Part shown: positions 12,099 through 13,505 of the stretch, piece after piece
Numbering within the stretch: the stretch's first letter is position 1
How the letters are laid out: each line of letters opens with the position of its first letter
Assembly (NCBI GenBank): GCA_028705905.1
Contig: JAQWCP010000018.1
Span: 1 to 13,505, forward strand
Source: Oscillospiraceae bacterium
GTDB taxonomy: Bacteria > Bacillota > Clostridia > Oscillospirales > Oscillospiraceae
Length of the DNA stretch: 13,505 bases
Direction of reading: 5' to 3'
The notes under the pieces: generated by a model
Seen by the model: the letters and a program-made list of their open reading frames with translations, nothing else
What the model was told of the DNA's origin: nothing
Database searches by the model: none
Program-made: the position numbers and the translations under genes

Positions 12099-12367
12099 AA
12101 TATCTTGAAAAGACGATGATTGAGAGACGTGCGAACGACAAAGGGGATGCAGAGAGTGTCCGGTAGCTGCAAGGACATGAACCTCGTTCGGAATTCCTCT
12201 TAGAAGTTGCCCGCTGAATCCATTCGTGGTAGTAGGCTGTGGTCGGTTGGCGTCGTGATCCGCCGAGAGTGTGAGAACTCGCCAAGCGTAAAGTCGGGAG
12301 GCTTTGCGGAACTGAGGTGGTAACACGGGTAAGCCCGTCCTCTGACTGTGTCGGAGGACGGTTTTTT
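12099..12367 (+). promoter_or_regulatory. T-box riboswitch (tRNA-sensing leader)
   Basis: The leader binds a specific tRNA; an uncharged tRNA stabilises the antiterminator and switches the operon on. Stem I base TGAGAG (12121-12126) pairs with CTCTTA (12197-12202), CGAACGA (12132-12138) with TCGTTCG (12184-12190), and TGTCC (12157-12161) with GGACA (12173-12177). The conserved loop pieces AGAGAG and GAA are present. Stem III lies around 12264-12284. The T-box sequence is GAGGTGGTAACACGGG (12314-12329). In the antiterminator GAGG pairs with CCTC (12339-12342) and CGGG with CCCG (12334-12337), leaving TGGT (12318-12321) to bind tRNA NCCA. The final T calls for discriminator A73. The best specifier candidate is CTC (Leu, 12183-12185, followed by a purine); others remain possible. 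Confidence 0.92.
12335..12367 (+). terminator. T-box regulatory terminator
   Basis: CCGTCCTCTGA (12335-12345) pairs with TCGGAGGACGG (12351-12361), 11 bp with one G-U and a 5-nt loop, followed by six T (12362-12367). Its 5' arm is shared with the antiterminator, as expected of a T-box. Confidence 0.95.
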
Positions 12368-12391
12368 ATTTAAAAAGGAAAAGGAGCGTAC

Positions 12392-13417
12392 ATGATGAAG
12401 AAACTTGCAAAATTGTTTGCAGCCGCATTGGCCATTTCCATGTTATTTGCTTTGGCAGCTTGCGGTCAGCAAGGAGGAACCCAGAGCCCGGCACCTTCGG
12501 ATAGCGGGACACCCAGCGCAAACGGAAAGACGTACAAGATTGGCATTGTTCAGTTGGTTGAGCACAACGCACTGGACAAAGCCACAGAAGGATTCCAGGC
12601 TGCTTTGAAGGAGAAGCTGGGGGATGCCGTATCGTTCGATTATCAAAATGCCCAGGGTGAGGCCACCAATTGCACCACCATCGCCACCAAGTTTGTGAAT
12701 GACGGCGTGGATCTCATTTTGGCAAACGCCACCGGCGCGGCCCAGGCATCCGCCCAGGCCACCAACACCATTCCCATTGTGGGCGTGTCCATCACAGACT
12801 ATGAAGTTGCTGGCTTGGTGGAGTCAAACGAAGCGCCGGGCCGGAATGTTACAGGTTGTTCCGACCTCAGCCCCATCAATGAACATGTCAAGCTGATCCA
12901 GCAGCTTTGCCCGGATGTCAAGAAGGTAGGAATCGTGTATTGTTCCGCAGAGGACAATTCCGTTGTGCAGGCGGAGCAGGCAAAAACAGCGTTGGAAGCC
13001 GCTGGCTATACGGTGGCAATTTACACTGCTGCTGACTCCAACGAAGTTCAGACCGTTGTCACGAAGGCTTGCGGCGAGCAAGATGCTCTGTACATCCCCA
13101 CCGATAATCTCTTTGCTTCCAATATGCAAATTGTGAAGAACATTGCTATGCAGGCAAAGATCCCGACCTTCTGTGGGGAAGAAAATATGGTTACGTCCGG
13201 TGGGTTTGCCACTTATTCTGTCAATTACTATACGTTGGGATATCAAGCCGGACTCATGGCGTATGACATTTTGGCCAATGGAAAAGCGCCTGCTTCTATG
13301 CCAATTCAGTTTATGGAATCGGCTGATTTGACATTGGTCATCAACAAAGATGTGGCAAAGGAAATCGGGGTGAAGATTCCCAGCAATCTGGAATCTCAAT
13401 TGGCCGAGCAAAACTGA
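12392..13417 (+). CDS. ABC transporter substrate-binding lipoprotein, TrpX-like (COG2984 / ABC_sub_bind)
   Basis: A 341-residue extracellular solute receptor, anchored by lipid, that delivers a ligand to an ABC permease. The signal peptide ends in a lipobox LAAC with Cys24, followed by a short Gly/Ser/Pro linker. The mature part has two lobes of a periplasmic-binding fold: KIGIVQLVEHNALDKATEGF opens lobe one, VKKVGIVYCSAEDNSV opens lobe two, and DALYIPTDNLFASNM and YSVNYYTLGYQAGLMAYDIL are typical of the family. Relatives include TrpX proteins controlled by tryptophan T-boxes in streptococci, but no Trp codon is seen at the expected specifier place here. AAGGAG (12381-12386) serves either ATG (12392 or 12395); the second has the better spacing. 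Permease and ATPase genes probably follow outside the window. Confidence 0.92.
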   Translation: MMKKLAKLFAAALAISMLFALAACGQQGGTQSPAPSDSGTPSANGKTYKIGIVQLVEHNALDKATEGFQAALKEKLGDAVSFDYQNAQGEATNCTTIATKFVNDGVDLILANATGAAQASAQATNTIPIVGVSITDYEVAGLVESNEAPGRNVTGCSDLSPINEHVKLIQQLCPDVKKVGIVYCSAEDNSVVQAEQAKTALEAAGYTVAIYTAADSNEVQTVVTKACGEQDALYIPTDNLFASNMQIVKNIAMQAKIPTFCGEENMVTSGGFATYSVNYYTLGYQAGLMAYDILANGKAPASMPIQFMESADLTLVINKDVAKEIGVKIPSNLESQLAEQN

Positions 13418-13431
13418 GGAAAACTGAATTT

Positions 13432-13479
13432 AACAGCGGAAATTTGCGATGAGGTTACTTATCGCAAATTTGCGCTGTT
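13432..13479 (+). other. Long intercistronic hairpin after the substrate-binding protein gene
   Basis: AACAGCG (13432-13438) and AAATTTGCGAT (13440-13450) pair with ATCGCAAATTT (13461-13471) and CGCTGTT (13473-13479). That is 18 bp with one G/G mismatch and a 10-nt loop. There is no U-tract after it. A purine-rich stretch (13486-13505) that looks like the RBS of the next gene follows. It may be a weak terminator or an mRNA 3'-end stabiliser that raises receptor expression over permease. Confidence 0.6.
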
Positions 13480-13505
13480 TACAGACGGAAGGGAAGGAAA
13501 AGGGA

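Noticed and set aside
1..13505. CRISPR arrays, transposases, phage genes, defence systems, tRNA or rRNA genes
   Set aside because: I looked for each and found none. The only repeats are short local ones listed as features.

Overview
The window looks like a chromosomal segment of an endospore-forming Clostridia member (Bacillota). An Oscillospiraceae/Ruminococcaceae-type host is likely from the mid-range base composition, the style of the Spo0A receiver and the gene order, but this is inference. Nothing points to phage, plasmid, transposon or CRISPR content. It is mainly conserved housekeeping and sporulation DNA with dense RNA-level and promoter-level regulation, and most of the interest lies in that regulation.

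Layout. (1) Positions 1-1275: a sigma-A promoter, an L10 leader with explicit terminator and antiterminator arms, rplJ, rplL and a strong terminator. rpoBC does not follow rplL. (2) 1327-3803: a separately promoted, membrane-anchored parvulin-type foldase, then tcdA, a tRNA t6A-modifying enzyme. tcdA converges on a small minus-strand DUF378 membrane protein, and both stop codons lie in one shared hairpin. (3) 4194-9074: a class I aminotransferase with its own promoter, then a probable operon of an ApgM-type phosphoglycerate mutase/proposed homoserine kinase, a DUF1015 protein and ispE (isoprenoid MEP pathway), ended by a hairpin terminator. (4) 9010-11963: the sporulation block spoIIR - spoIVB - spo0A. 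Candidate forespore (sigma-F/G) promoters precede spoIIR and spoIVB. Tandem 0A-like boxes and a sigma-A-like promoter precede spo0A, and a strong terminator follows it. (5) 12064-13505: a perfect-consensus promoter, a T-box riboswitch with terminator, and a TrpX-like (COG2984) ABC transporter substrate-binding lipoprotein. A long hairpin and a purine-rich candidate RBS at the window edge suggest that the permease gene lies just outside.

How the genes work together. SpoIIR is the forespore signal that triggers pro-sigma-E processing. SpoIVB is the forespore protease that triggers pro-sigma-K processing. Spo0A is the master regulator that starts the programme. Having all three side by side places the start of sporulation and its two inter-compartment signals at one locus. 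The most striking local structure is at ispE/spoIIR: the 5' arm of the ispE terminator coincides with a plausible forespore -10 element, and the 3' arm and U-tract hold the spoIIR Shine-Dalgarno sequence and TTG start. One 60-bp element could therefore stop housekeeping readthrough while letting the sporulation transcript, which would start in the hairpin loop, escape termination. I found no clearly novel multi-gene system. DUF1015 is the main gene of uncertain function.
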